From Apoderus coryli (Eukaryota; Arthropoda; Insecta; Coleoptera; Attelabidae), in contig OU452207.1 in assembly GCA_911728435.2 (NCBI GenBank), positions 124,001 to 188,000 of the forward strand: a stretch of 64,000 bases of DNA. Direction: 5' to 3'. Under the pieces are notes generated by a model. That model had not been told where the DNA came from, searched no databases, and saw only the letters and a program-made list of their open reading frames with translations. Shown piece by piece: positions 34,991 to 47,400 of the stretch. Made by a program: the position numbers and the translations under genes. Each line of letters opens with the position of its first letter. Positions within the stretch are counted from its first letter, which is position 1.

Positions 34991-35166
34991 TGTAGCTTTA
35001 AAGGAAGAAAAACACAAATTATGTAGTCGTTAAATTTCGCATAAATATTGAAAGTTATCAATCAATCTCCGACAAACCAAAACACTTATCGTTACATTAA
35101 TTATTTATACTTAAATCTAATTTAGAATACAACATCTGCCACATCATTGTCTACACTTAATCGTCG
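34991..35166 (-). other. Probable 3' UTR of the stargazin-like gene
   Basis: A short AT-rich stretch between the stop codon and the (ATA)n tail of the neighbouring LINE fragment. No clear minus-strand AATAAA is seen directly after the stop, so the cleavage site is not located. Confidence 0.35.
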
Positions 35167-35405
35167 TCATACCGCACTTCCTGAATAACTTAGGCTACTA
35201 TTAGTAGTCCGCTGCTGTTTACCACTAATAGCAAAATCAGCAAAGTTCTCCGGCACTTCAAACGTTTCAATTTTGACACACTTTTTACGCGGTCGTTGTG
35301 GTTGCAGCGTTTTACTCTTATTGCCGCAATAGCCGCTGGAACTATTCGAACTGGAACTGCCCAGTTCAGAGACGCCGAGGAAACCTTGGTGAAGTGTTGT
35401 ACCAC
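35167..35405 (-). CDS. Last exon of the stargazin-like gene
   Basis: The acceptor TTTGCAG precedes 35405; the stop is at 35167-35169. It encodes 79 residues: a Gly/Ser-rich start (GSSSSNSSSGYCGNK), a basic patch (QPQRPRKKCVKIETFEVPEN) and the PDZ-type terminus SYSGSAV. The basic patch plus serines resembles regulated cytoplasmic tails, which is inference only. Confidence 0.75.
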
Positions 35406-38400
35406 CTGCAAACAAGAAAATTAACGAGTCAATATTAAACATCTAAGGAATCATTTGCTAATTGATTGTACATTACCTGTATGTGGCATTGTTCCATATT
35501 TATTCAACGGCGCTATATTGGCGAAACTCAGCGGCGCTGTCGAATTATGGTTTTTAATTGTAATTGGTATCGTTTGGCCGGCTAACGTATGCGTCGCACA
35601 ATATCCTCCACAACCCTCTTCCACACATCCAATACTATTATTCCCTCCACATCCTGCCTCCACATTTCTTAATTCCGTTGCGCTTGCAACAAGTTCAATT
35701 GATTTATTCATCGAACATACATCTGGTGGTGTTTTATTCAACAATGGTCCACATTCATTTTGTTCGAAATTTTTGTTGTTTGCATTGTTGTGAAGATCAG
35801 AGGGAATTGGATCGTATTGGTCGTGATGGTGGGGGTTGCGTTGATGGTGGCGATGTTGGGGAGAGCAAGAGTGAAGCTGTGTGTGGAGCAAGTATTCCGT
35901 GGAAAAGTGTTGATGTTCATGAAGTTTGCGTTCAGCGCCAGGCACCATTTGACACACCTGTAACAGACACGTAATATAGGGACAGTATAGTGTACGATGA
36001 TCGACGCATATTTTGGGTTCAGCAGCGCTGCTTGAATGCTCGTAGAAACTAGTTTGGACATGCACATTATTGATGTGGGAAACTTAAACATAATCTTCTT
36101 CTTATGGTGCCTTATCCTTAAGGACGTTGGCTATTACATTTGCCCACCTGATCTTATTTGTAGCTGTCCTGAACAGTTCTATGGAGGTCATATTTGTCCA
36201 TTGTCGTAGGTTTTTAAGCCATAAGTTGCGTCTTCTTCCTGGTCCCCTTTTGCTATTGATTTTGCCTTCAATTCTAAGTTGGAGCAGTTCGTATTTTTCA
36301 TTTCTCATGATGTGGCCAAAATATTGTGTTTTTCGTTTCTTTATGAGGATCATGAGCTCTCTTTCTTTGTTCATTCTCCGCAAGACTTCCTCGTTTGTCG
36401 TATGACTCATGTAGGATATTCTGAGCATTTTTCGGTAACACCAGACGTGTTCTTATCTCTAGTGAGTGGTCCCAAGTTTCATCAAGATTGCTGCCAAGCT
36501 AAGTTATTCTTGTTACTTTTTCCAGATCTTTTCCGTTAACCTTGATCTTCACCGTTCTGTTCTGGTGTTTGCTGATGATCATCGTTTTTGTTTTCTGTGT
36601 ATTTAGTTTCATTCCAAATTCTTCGCTGGCTGCCGTTATCCTCTCCATTAGACGTTGTAGTGCTTCAGCACTATCTGCCAGAATGACCGTGTCATCAGCA
36701 TATCGCAGGTTGTTGATACATTGTCCATTTATAATTATGCAATCTGAGGTGTCTTCCAGAGCTTTTTTAAATATCTCCTCCGAGTAAACGTTAAATAGCA
36801 TGGGTGACAGAATACATCCCTGTCTTACTCCCTTCTCGGTATTAATTTTTCCAGATTTTTTCTGTTTTATTCTAATTTTGGCCTTTTGTTCCTGATAGAG
36901 GTTTGAAATAATCCTTAAATCCTTATCGTCTATGTTACATGACCTTAAGATGTTCATTAGTTTATCATGTTTCACCAGGTCAAAAGCCTTTTGAAAATCA
37001 ATAAAACACAAGTACACATCAGTATCGACATCTCTACATCTTTCAATTAATACTCGTATTGAAAAAAGTGCTTCTCTTGTTCCGAAGCCATTCTTAAAAC
37101 CAAATTGATTTTGACCAGTATGTTCGTCTAATTTACTGTATATTCTATTATGTATTATTCGAAGGAAAAATTTGAGCACACGATTCATCAGGCTTATAAT
37201 CCTATGTTCTTCACATTTCTTGGAGTTTCTCTTTTTTGGTATTGGTACAAATATCGATGTCAGCCATTCTTCTGGTATTATACCGGTTTCATATATTTTA
37301 TTAAATAGATCTTCTACTACTTCGATGTGTTCGTCTAGTAGTAATTTTATTATCTCAATTGGTATATTATCTTCTCCAACAGCTTTTCTGTTCTTTAGCT
37401 GCTTTGCTGCTCTGGTAATTTCGTCCTTTGTGATATAAAGTCCAGTCGCTGCCTCCTGCTTACCAATGTCTTCTCTTCCCTGGTCTTGAAACATCTCTTT
37501 CACGTATTCTTTCCATCTGGTTATTTGCTCTTCTATGTTGAGTAGAGGGTTCCCATGTTTGTCCTCTACGAAAGATACAGGTGTTTGTTTCCATATTCCA
37601 GCGGCTTCTTTTACTTTTTTGTGTAAATTGAAGGTGTCGTGTCTTTGCTCCAACTCTTCAATTTCTTGACATCTTTCACTTAGCCAGGTTTCTTTGGCTT
37701 ATTGGATCTTTATTCTGATGTTTTTGTTTGTATTTTGTTTCGTTTTTGCCTTTGTATCTTCTTCTTTCATCCATCATTTTTAGAATTCCCTCTGTCATCC
37801 ATGGTTGGTTCTTTTTTCCTTTTTTCTTTCTTTCCTCGGGATTCTGTGTCGATGGTATTGGGTTTTTTCCAAGTATCTACGTATTTCCTCCCTCACTCTG
37901 TTGTTAGTGGATTCTTCTTTAAGCTTATCTGCATTAAACATAATATGCTTTGGAAATTTATGTAAAAATTGACTAAATAGAAGTTGTTTTATTTCAAATA
38001 AAATAGTTACCTACTAACTTAAGCAATAATTATAGCTTGCTAACTATTTTATTTGAACTAAAACAACTTCTATTTAGTCAATTTTTACATAAATTTCCAA
38101 AGCATATTATGTTTAAGTTTCCCACATCAATAATGTGCATGTCCAGACTAGTTTCTATCCAAGCAGCGCTGCTGAATCCAAAATATGAAATTTTAAGTCT
38201 GGAATTTTTCCTGTTGAAATAAATACTTGCGACCACATGATTGAGATATTAAAAAAAGTATGCCGTAGAAATTATTAAAGCAATACGTTTTTCTTTCTTC
38301 TAGGTCCAGTTTTACTCAATGTTGTAAATTGAGTAGCGTGAAAAATTGTAGAACTATTTATATCCAAAAAATGACCAATTAAATCACTAAATAAAAGCAC

Positions 38401-41400
38401 CTCCTATCTCTGTACATTATTCTACGTTTGTTCGAGAGTTTTTATAATTTCCACAATTGAAATAGAATTAAGAGCTTCTCTATCGTGAAGTTTCAAAACT
38501 TCTGTGTCATTTTGAATTTGATTGAGTACTTATACGATTTTAGAACTAATATAATTTTAAAAACATCTGTTTCGAGATTTCTGACCGAGAATATGGGTAT
38601 GACTCGCGGATGTGTGAAATTGCTTACGTTTTGAAGTTGCACAAGCCAATTTGTAAATGCTTAATAATAATAGCCTTTATTTAAAATAATACACTGGCCC
38701 AGTTACAGTAAATGTATACTCGTTTGTAAGAATTTACAATCAAAGCATTCAATTAACAAAATGAAATCAAATAATGTAATAAAATAAATAAATAAATAGT
38801 AAAATGTAACATAATTATTCATTTATTTATTTACGGGCAAACGCCCATTTTATACAAAATTACAATAAATATAAATAGTTCTACAATAAAACACTTCAAA
38901 AGAATTAGACAATCGAAAAATGTCAAATAAAAATCAATCACAAATAAAATGGATACAACACGATCAATACTTCACTATTATAAAGCAATATGGTACAACA
39001 CAACGTATCAATTATCAAAGAGGTGCCCTACTGAACCCAAAAAGGTATTTCTCGGGACAAAAAAATCCAGTGTCTCTTCACTGTCATTGGCGAGACGCAT
39101 TGAGCGCGCCAAAAATGAATTGCAACCATAATTTATTCTGGAATGTGTCAGGTGAAACATACTCCTCGTACGCGTTGAACGATATGGAACATGAATTCCA
39201 ATCTTGCCCAAAAGATCGGGACAATTCAACCTTCCATTTATAAGGTCATACAATAAAATCAAATCATGTCTCTGTCGTCGATCAGCCAGCTTGTCAATAC
39301 CAAGGTAGGACTCCAAATCGGGATATAATTCAAAACGATTCTCAAAAATAAAGTCTATGTGCAGTTTGTAGGCTAGGTATCTAAGAAATTTGTGCTGCAC
39401 CTGCTCAATTTTTACTAGATGCACAGTATAATGTGGAGACCAGACAGCCGACGCATACTCAAGGCACGGTCTGACCAAACTTGTGTAAAGACGCCTCAGA
39501 GAATCGACATGTGTGAACTCCTGTGAGCAACGTTTAATGAAGCCAAGAACCTTCAGAGACCTTGAGACCATTGAAGTTATATGTGGAATAAAGGTCAAAC
39601 CACTATCAAGCATGACTCCAAGATCCTTAACTGTAGTAACCAATTTAAGGGAAGTCTGGTTCAGTGAATAATCGAAAAGAGTGGTCTGTCTTGATCTCGA
39701 AAAGGACATAAAACAACACTTATCAACATTCAGATGCATATCATTCCCAACACACCACTCGTGAAGAGCCACGAGGTCAGAGTGCAATCTCTCGCAATCT
39801 TCAGTTTTATTGACTATCGTAAATAGTTTGAGGTCATCAGCGAACAAGAGAAAATCGCTCGAAGTAAAACATCTGGCGATGTCATTAACGAAAATATTAA
39901 AAAACAGTGGTCCCAAGTGTGATCCCGCCAGATGATACTTTTATCTCAGTAGAAACAAAGCCCTTGACCTTAATGTATTGAATTCTGTTCTCTCATCCAT
40001 TCGAGCATGCGTCCGCCGATGCCAACCTCAGCCAACTTTATGAATAAGATTTTATGATTTACACGATCGAAGGCTTTGGAGAAATCGGTATACACTGAAT
40101 CCACTCTCTAGAGCATCAATAATAAAGTTGGTGTATTTTAACAGATTTAGCTCAGCTGACTTTCGTGGCAAAAATCCGTACTGCTGATACCAATGATAGC
40201 ACTGCCTAGGAGAGGTTGAAGATAATTTATTATAAGTTTCTCGAATACCTTGGGAATAATGCTGATTGTACTGATAGGTCTATAATTCTTAATATTATGC
40301 CTGTCTCCAGACTTGTGTATAGGGGTAATGAAGCTGGACTTCCAGATCTCAGGAAAACAACCAGTGTTTAACGACATGTTAAAAATAGTATGCAAAGGTC
40401 TTGCCAGAACAAAACTGCAATGCATTAATAATTTCGGAGGTAACCCATCTGGCCCAGGGCCCTTATTCGCGTCCAGAGTAGAAAGTTGCTGGTATGTCTC
40501 CCATATTGAAATCTCTAGACAGTTATAGTTAATATCATTAACACTAAGACGCTCAGCAACATTGACGTCATTAGCTGTATAAACCGAAGAGAAATGCCTA
40601 GCAAAGAGATCAGCAGCGGACTGTCCGGAAGTAGCTCTATCTGCGTCAAGAAACAACTCAGAAGGTAAGTCGATATTTCTACGCGTGTAGTTCACAAAAG
40701 ACCAAAAAGATCTTATATCACCGTGAATCTGGTCTTCAACAGAAATAATAAAGTTTGTATATCATTCTCGCGATAGGGTTTTACATAATGTACGTAACCT
40801 AACAAATTCGTGGTAATGGTGCTGTGATCCAGAACTTTTATACAATTTGTGTTATAGGTACTACGAGATCAGAAATTATCAATCAATGTTGACTGACATT
40901 TTGCATTAAAAGATCCACACATGCAACGTTAGAATTAAATTATTATTTAGAATTATAAAACCCGTTCAAGAACAGAAATTTTACTAAATCTATCCCAATT
41001 TTTATTTTTCTCATCTTATGTGATTGGTTATGGGACTGACTTCGTCAATATTTATAGATTTTAATGTGATTGGACTTATTCATTCAGATTCATCTTATCT
41101 ACCTAGTATAAATTCGTCAAAACGAAAAAAAACAAAAACTTAAGTATACAAAAATTCTCATTTGAAAAATATATTTTCCAATTTTCTTTCCAGAAAACAA
41201 CGTCATTATTAGATACCCTATTTATTACAAACATTTTCGGAATATGATCTCATAATGTCTAATATTTAGTAGGTATTATCCAATCCCTGTTAAAAACTTT
41301 GCTGCCGTTCTTTCTGATATACAAGAAGCTTCGCTTCGGAGAGTCCATTAACGTCGCCAAGTTGAAAATAGCGTTTTTCGCTAATAAATTTATTTTAACG

Positions 41401-44400
41401 GTAACGATAATGCTGGGGCAGAATACAGGCGAGGAGGCAAATAAATATTAGCAAAAAGAATGAACAGATGAAAAAAAAGTGTACAATAACAACAACCGAC
41501 AAACAATAGCGGGGAGCTAGAAGTGTGAGGAAAAGTTTAAAAATATGTTTGTGTGAAATGAACACAGATTTACCAAATGGCTTTTATTTTCCCATACCTA
41601 CACATTACTAATAGCAAAAAGAAAAACATTAAGTTATTAGTTTTAGAAAACAGTAGTTTTGTGAAATATGGAGATTGTACATAAAGTCTTTAATTTTTAT
41701 CGCAGTGATAAAGAACAGTTAAACAAAACTCGTAGAAAAAAGGGTGTGACTCACAGTATACTAAGTCACATTACGAGCTCCAATTATTTGATAACAAGCA
41801 AGCTGGAAATCGAATATTTTCTACATATCACGCAGATGGTGTCCAATTGTGAATTCGAACTACTACATCTTCCGGACTGACAATAGGTTCTTGGTGAACG
41901 TTCTAATATTAGAAGCCGCAGAAACAAAATCAAGTTATTAGATTTAATTCATCTGCTTCTGAACAGAATACAATATTGTGCTAATCCACCATCATGTTGA
42001 ATCTTACAATTACACTTGTAATGTGATTTTCATTTAAAATCTGAAAATATAACAGTTAAGTTGGTGGCGTGGAATGTATGAACTTAGTGCATCATTATAG
42101 TTAAAATTCAAGCCCATATTTATGCTACCTGGTCGAGTAAAGTCGCCTCATCACTTTACATAATGTCCACGACAAATTGTGGCTGTATGTTCTTTGCTAA
42201 AGTTCGCGATTTTCATCGAATAAAGGTTGAGATTTTTGAGATCTGAAGGGATAAACATGTCTTTATAGTTTTTGCATCATTTGGAAATCTCTTGCTACAG
42301 GCCTTTTAAGTGTTTAACATAATATATTTGTAACACCACAGAAACCTTATTTAAGTATGATAAACAAAGTGATAAATCTACTTTCTAATTGCAAATCGGA
42401 CACCATTAGAAAGTAGATGAACAGGGAATAGAGATCATCTACAGATTTGATGACGGCGGACTCTTCAACTTTCTTAGACTGTAAGCTGGGACGAAGATCT
42501 ATCCATATCAGTCATTCAGCTTCAATACGCGGATGACAACGTTGTTCTAGCTGATACAGAAGATGATCTTCAATATATACTAAATGCATTTAACAGCGTA
42601 TACAGGAGTATCAGGTCTCAACTAAATATAAAGAAAACACAGATTTTCTACCAGCCTGCATCACTCACACTCTGGCTGTCCCACCACATATTCAAGTTAA
42701 CGGAGACAGACATCAGAACATCGAGAGTGTCTCTTACCTCGGCAGCATTTTCACAGCGAACGCAAACATCGATGACCAAATTCATCATCATATAAGATAA
42801 GGAATCGCATCTTTTGGCCGTATGAGGACGAGAGGCTTCGATAATCATAACATCGACGTTCGAACTAAGTTGTGAGTGTATAATGCTAGTGTAATTACCC
42901 TTACGTATAGCTGTGAGTCTTGGACCACTTATCGGAGGCATTTAAAACCCTACAGAAGTACCATCAACGATGTCTCAGAAGAATTCATGGAACCAAATGA
43001 CAGGACCCACGAACAAACATCAGCGTTCTGAAGGAAACTGTATCAACTAGCGTTGAGGCAATGAGTATGAGGCACCAGCTGCGATGGACTGGCCCACGTA
43101 ATCCGCATGCCAACGGAACTCCTAAAGAGAATCCTTTATTCACAGCTTAAGGTCGAAATCAGGGAGGGAAGCAAAAGAGGTACAAGGATGTTCTTAAGAC
43201 CAACATGAAGAAGTGTGGCTTGGATGTGAAGAGCAGATCGCGAACATCGACCGAGATGGAGGCGTACCATTTATTCGATCCGTCATCAAGTTTTTGAAAA
43301 GCAGCGTTGACGACATGAGGATGCAAAGAAACAGCATCGAAAGGATGAATGTTGGTGATTGGGTGTGTCAATTTTGTGACAAGGTTTACAACAGAAATCC
43401 CTGAGTTGGAATAATTGATACTCGTTAGCGAGTGAATGCTGATGAACACTTTGTGATCAGTGTTCATCTACTTTCGGAAATAATGCTGTATTTTAATTAT
43501 TTAGCCTTAATGGACCGGCGTGAATTTTGATTCTAACTACGAGATTTTTCTATTTCAATTAATCAATTTTACTTACAAGTTTTTCATGTAGAGAGTTTTG
43601 CACACCCATATTTTATTTCGTACTTATAACATGCGAAAAATTCCAATAACACATTATAAGATTGAAAAACCAATAATGTTCTTCTGAGCATCCTCGCTCT
43701 CGCTTTATGCAAAACACTATATCTACTGTACATGTGGGTATCCTATACCTATACACTAGGGTATTATAGGCTCTGATACTATTTATTATCCGACCATACA
43801 AAAAAATCCGCGTTTTATTGGTTTTTCTTCATTGCTGTATCTTTTTTTTTTGCATTCCTCTGGAGTTTTTCAGTATAAACGAGTATGTTATTAAATTTTA
43901 AGAAAAACAATATTTCAAACTTCACAAAATATAAGCTTCGTCTTCTAACAATCATTCCCTATTGCTTAATATCATAAATGATTCTAACTAAATTCTGAAC
44001 TGAATTCGCAACGACCAACGACGTAGTTTAGTTTTTCGTTTTTACTCGTCACAAGTTTTCATTTCATACTTTTCTTTTTTGGTAGCCACCATAATATACT
44101 TCATTGCAAGCAAATCGCAATGTCTTGAGCAAATAAATATTAAAAAAAAAAATGAAAAAAACTATAACACGACGGGCTACAAAAGGGGTTAAAAAAAAGT
44201 TAAACTGATTTGAAATTTTAACCCTTACAAACAAAAAAAAAGTGTGAAATTTTGGAAAACGATTAATATGCACTTTCACTTTCCACGATCTGTACTGTAC
44301 GCCGTTCCAATGCGCATGCCCTCTTCCCGATAGGATACAAAATACAGCATGCAGTTTCCAGTATATATTTTAATTTGAAGAAACAATAATTAAGAAACGA

Positions 44401-47400
44401 AGTATTTATTGCTGTAATTTTACGTACGAGGGCATGTTCAAATGTATAACCAATAAGTAAAAAATAACAAGCAATCATTTTAAATAAATTGACATAGTGA
44501 GCGAAAGTGTGCAGTAACAATTAATATCTCTAGGAAATTAAAGTCTTGACTCTACACAAGCTATTTATATTCACTTTACTTAGCCAGACACGTTTCGAGC
44601 ATTGGTGCTCATTCCATCAGTGGCTTTCTTACTTCAAATTACGGCCGTATATCTTAATATGAATGCGTCTATTTTTTCAAATATGTCCATCCTTATTTTT
44701 ACATGGTTACAATTCAGTTAAAAGACAGTACATTGTTGTGGGAAAGGTTTCTTTTAAAAACTATAAAGGTTAAAATAATTATGTGATTTTTATGTTCAAT
44801 TAGTTTCTCTTTTTTTTTTGCTTTGTGTAGATATATGTCATACTATGAGTGATGTATCACATGAAGGTCAAGAAAATCTTTTGGGATTCTGATTGACATG
44901 AAACATGCCTATATTCGTGTATGCCGAAAACCAAGCAATAATTTTCTGTATGAGCGCTCCAAGTTGAACCGAATGCTACAAAAGTTTTTCGCGTACGAAT
45001 CACTTGCAAGAAAAGGACCAATTAACAGACATTCAACTCAGACAGAAGAACGGAAAATGCCGCATTGTTCTTCATCACAAATATGCCAGCTCATACACAT
45101 AGCAGGTCAAACCGGTGTCTATTTGAGAAATTTTTTTTTTAATAATGTTTCATTGTCCATCCTCGCTTATTTTATCACTTAAAGGCTGCTTTTGGTTCCT
45201 AAAGAGATTGTTTTCTTCCTAGATTTTGTAAAAACATAAAAGGTGACCTTCGTATGAGTCATTTTCCGAAACAATAGAAAGTAAACGCTAATTTATCTTA
45301 GTTACGAACATTCAAGTTTATTCTTAACCTTTTTCTTCTACAGAATACTGAAATTAATTTCCTGCTCTCGCTTCATTGCCAACAATTAATTTGTCCCGCA
45401 ATGTTGAACTGGTAAATTTATATTGCGGTGATTAGTAGTTATAACTCATAACTTCTCGATTAATTATTTTACTTACCATGTCATCAATGCTAGGAAATCG
45501 ATATAAATAACCCATCATAGTGAAGAATCCAGCCACTTTAGTTAATATCAACGAAAGTGCTGCTACGATAAAGCACCAACCATATTTGTATTCATATAAC
45601 GGCTCTTTCTGGTATTGCGTTATTTCCAAGAGAGTTGCTGATAGAGCAGATGTGAATACGACTAAAGCAGTACCTAGGCTTAAACCTGAAACAAGACAAA
45701 GGTTTTCATGAATATATAATTAAAATTCCAATGTCTTACAGTGCATTTAAGTCTATTGAAATACAAAAATATATTAGCTAAATTCATCACATTCGAATAT
45801 TGAATAGTAATAAACTTTTATTTTAGCATTTAGAAATAAGTTCTTCTAAATTCTCTATATCATCTAGCTTTTGCTGATATAGAAAATAAACGTTAAAAGC
45901 CAGGCAGATGGGTATATAGTGGGGTATTAGATCCGTTCGTAACGTCTCTCTGTGTTAAATCTTAAAATCCCATCTCAACACAGAAAGTGAGGCGACAACG
46001 ACAACTAAGTATACCCAGACTATCCCCCAATCTAATGGTGTGGCCACACCTTTAATCCCATGCCCAGGCATTATTCCACTATAGTCGTGTCAGAGAGGCT
46101 TTCACAAGAAAATGGGGATTTTGCGGTATTCACTTTCGTGTGATGGCCATTCTGTCTACGACTAGTATCCTATAGTATAATGGTTTTGGTTCTGTTTATA
46201 TTAGGCACAACACAAAAGAGATATCCTAAACTTTTAGCTCTAAGTGAATTTGTATTTTTTCAAATTTTTGGAAGAAACATGAAAATATTAGAAGCATATT
46301 ATAATTAATTGGGACTTTATCGATGATCAAAATATAAGCATTGATAGTAAATTTCTAACGTTTACTAATTTTCATTAATCACAAGGCGACACATCCAAAA
46401 GTGGATAAGGAGGCAAAAACATGCATTTTCTCAAAAATTTTCTTATGTTCCCCCACATGTGGCACATCATTGTACGACAGCAGTAACTCAAAAGTGCTTT
46501 AAGATTTCGAATCAAATACGTACGCTACAAAATTGCTAAACATAAATCAAAACTGACTTTTCTTTTAAAACATGTACCATTTTGAAAATAATCGCCCGTT
46601 CCATTACTTTACGGACATCCTGTATACACAAAGTAGCAGCATGACCATTTCTACTTTTTAAGTATATAACGTGAAGTACCTACGCTGTAACATTTTTGTA
46701 GCTTTTAGCATTATTTATTTATTTAATTTGGAAAAATTCATAACATTGAAAAAATATTCATATCCGCTATGTTAGAGATTCATCTGATTTTCATTTTTTA
46801 AATTTTCATCTCACACTAGGTACCTACTCAAAGTGCAAATTCATAAAAACAGTTCTACATTTCAATAGTGTTCCTGCTCTTGATGGTGTTCGATATATTT
46901 AAAATTTTACTTTACGTTTTTTGGTTACCAAAATAGAATAAACAAAACATCGCATACATATAAATTTAAAATGTAAAATTAGTTAGGTAGCTACTTTATA
47001 TAATTTGGGTGGTTTTAATAATAAATTTGGGGGATATCTACTAAATTAACATATTATATCGACTATGCCAATGCCGATTGTCTCTAATCGGTTATTTATG
47101 GAATCGAATGTAAAATGATTGGTATAAAGGGCGCAAAGTGAGATAGAACGACGACTCTATTAAAATTTATATCAGGAATAACATTTAATTGTTCAAAATA
47201 GGGCTCCACCCTTAAAAACCGCTCCACATTATATACATTCCCCACTCTTAACCATATATGTTTGCTCTACTACGAATATTGTGTTTTGAAATTGGAAATT
47301 CAGGGCAGTCTGAAAAGTTTTAACTCATAAAAAATAAATAGCAACACTGTACTTTGTAAATAATACTTTGAATTTTTTTTATGACGCATCGACCCATTTG

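Noticed and set aside
35455..35974. Three long plus-strand frames opposite the stargazin-like tail exon
   Set aside because: Antisense shadows of a hydrophilic, His/Cys-rich exon; their translations are Leu/Phe/His-rich and do not fit any splice phase.
41668..41880. 70-codon plus-strand frame in the host intron
   Set aside because: No domain, short, not connected to any exon.
46380..46640. Complete MITE bounded by CCTGTATAC-like ends
   Set aside because: Only one end is convincing and no inverted partner was found.
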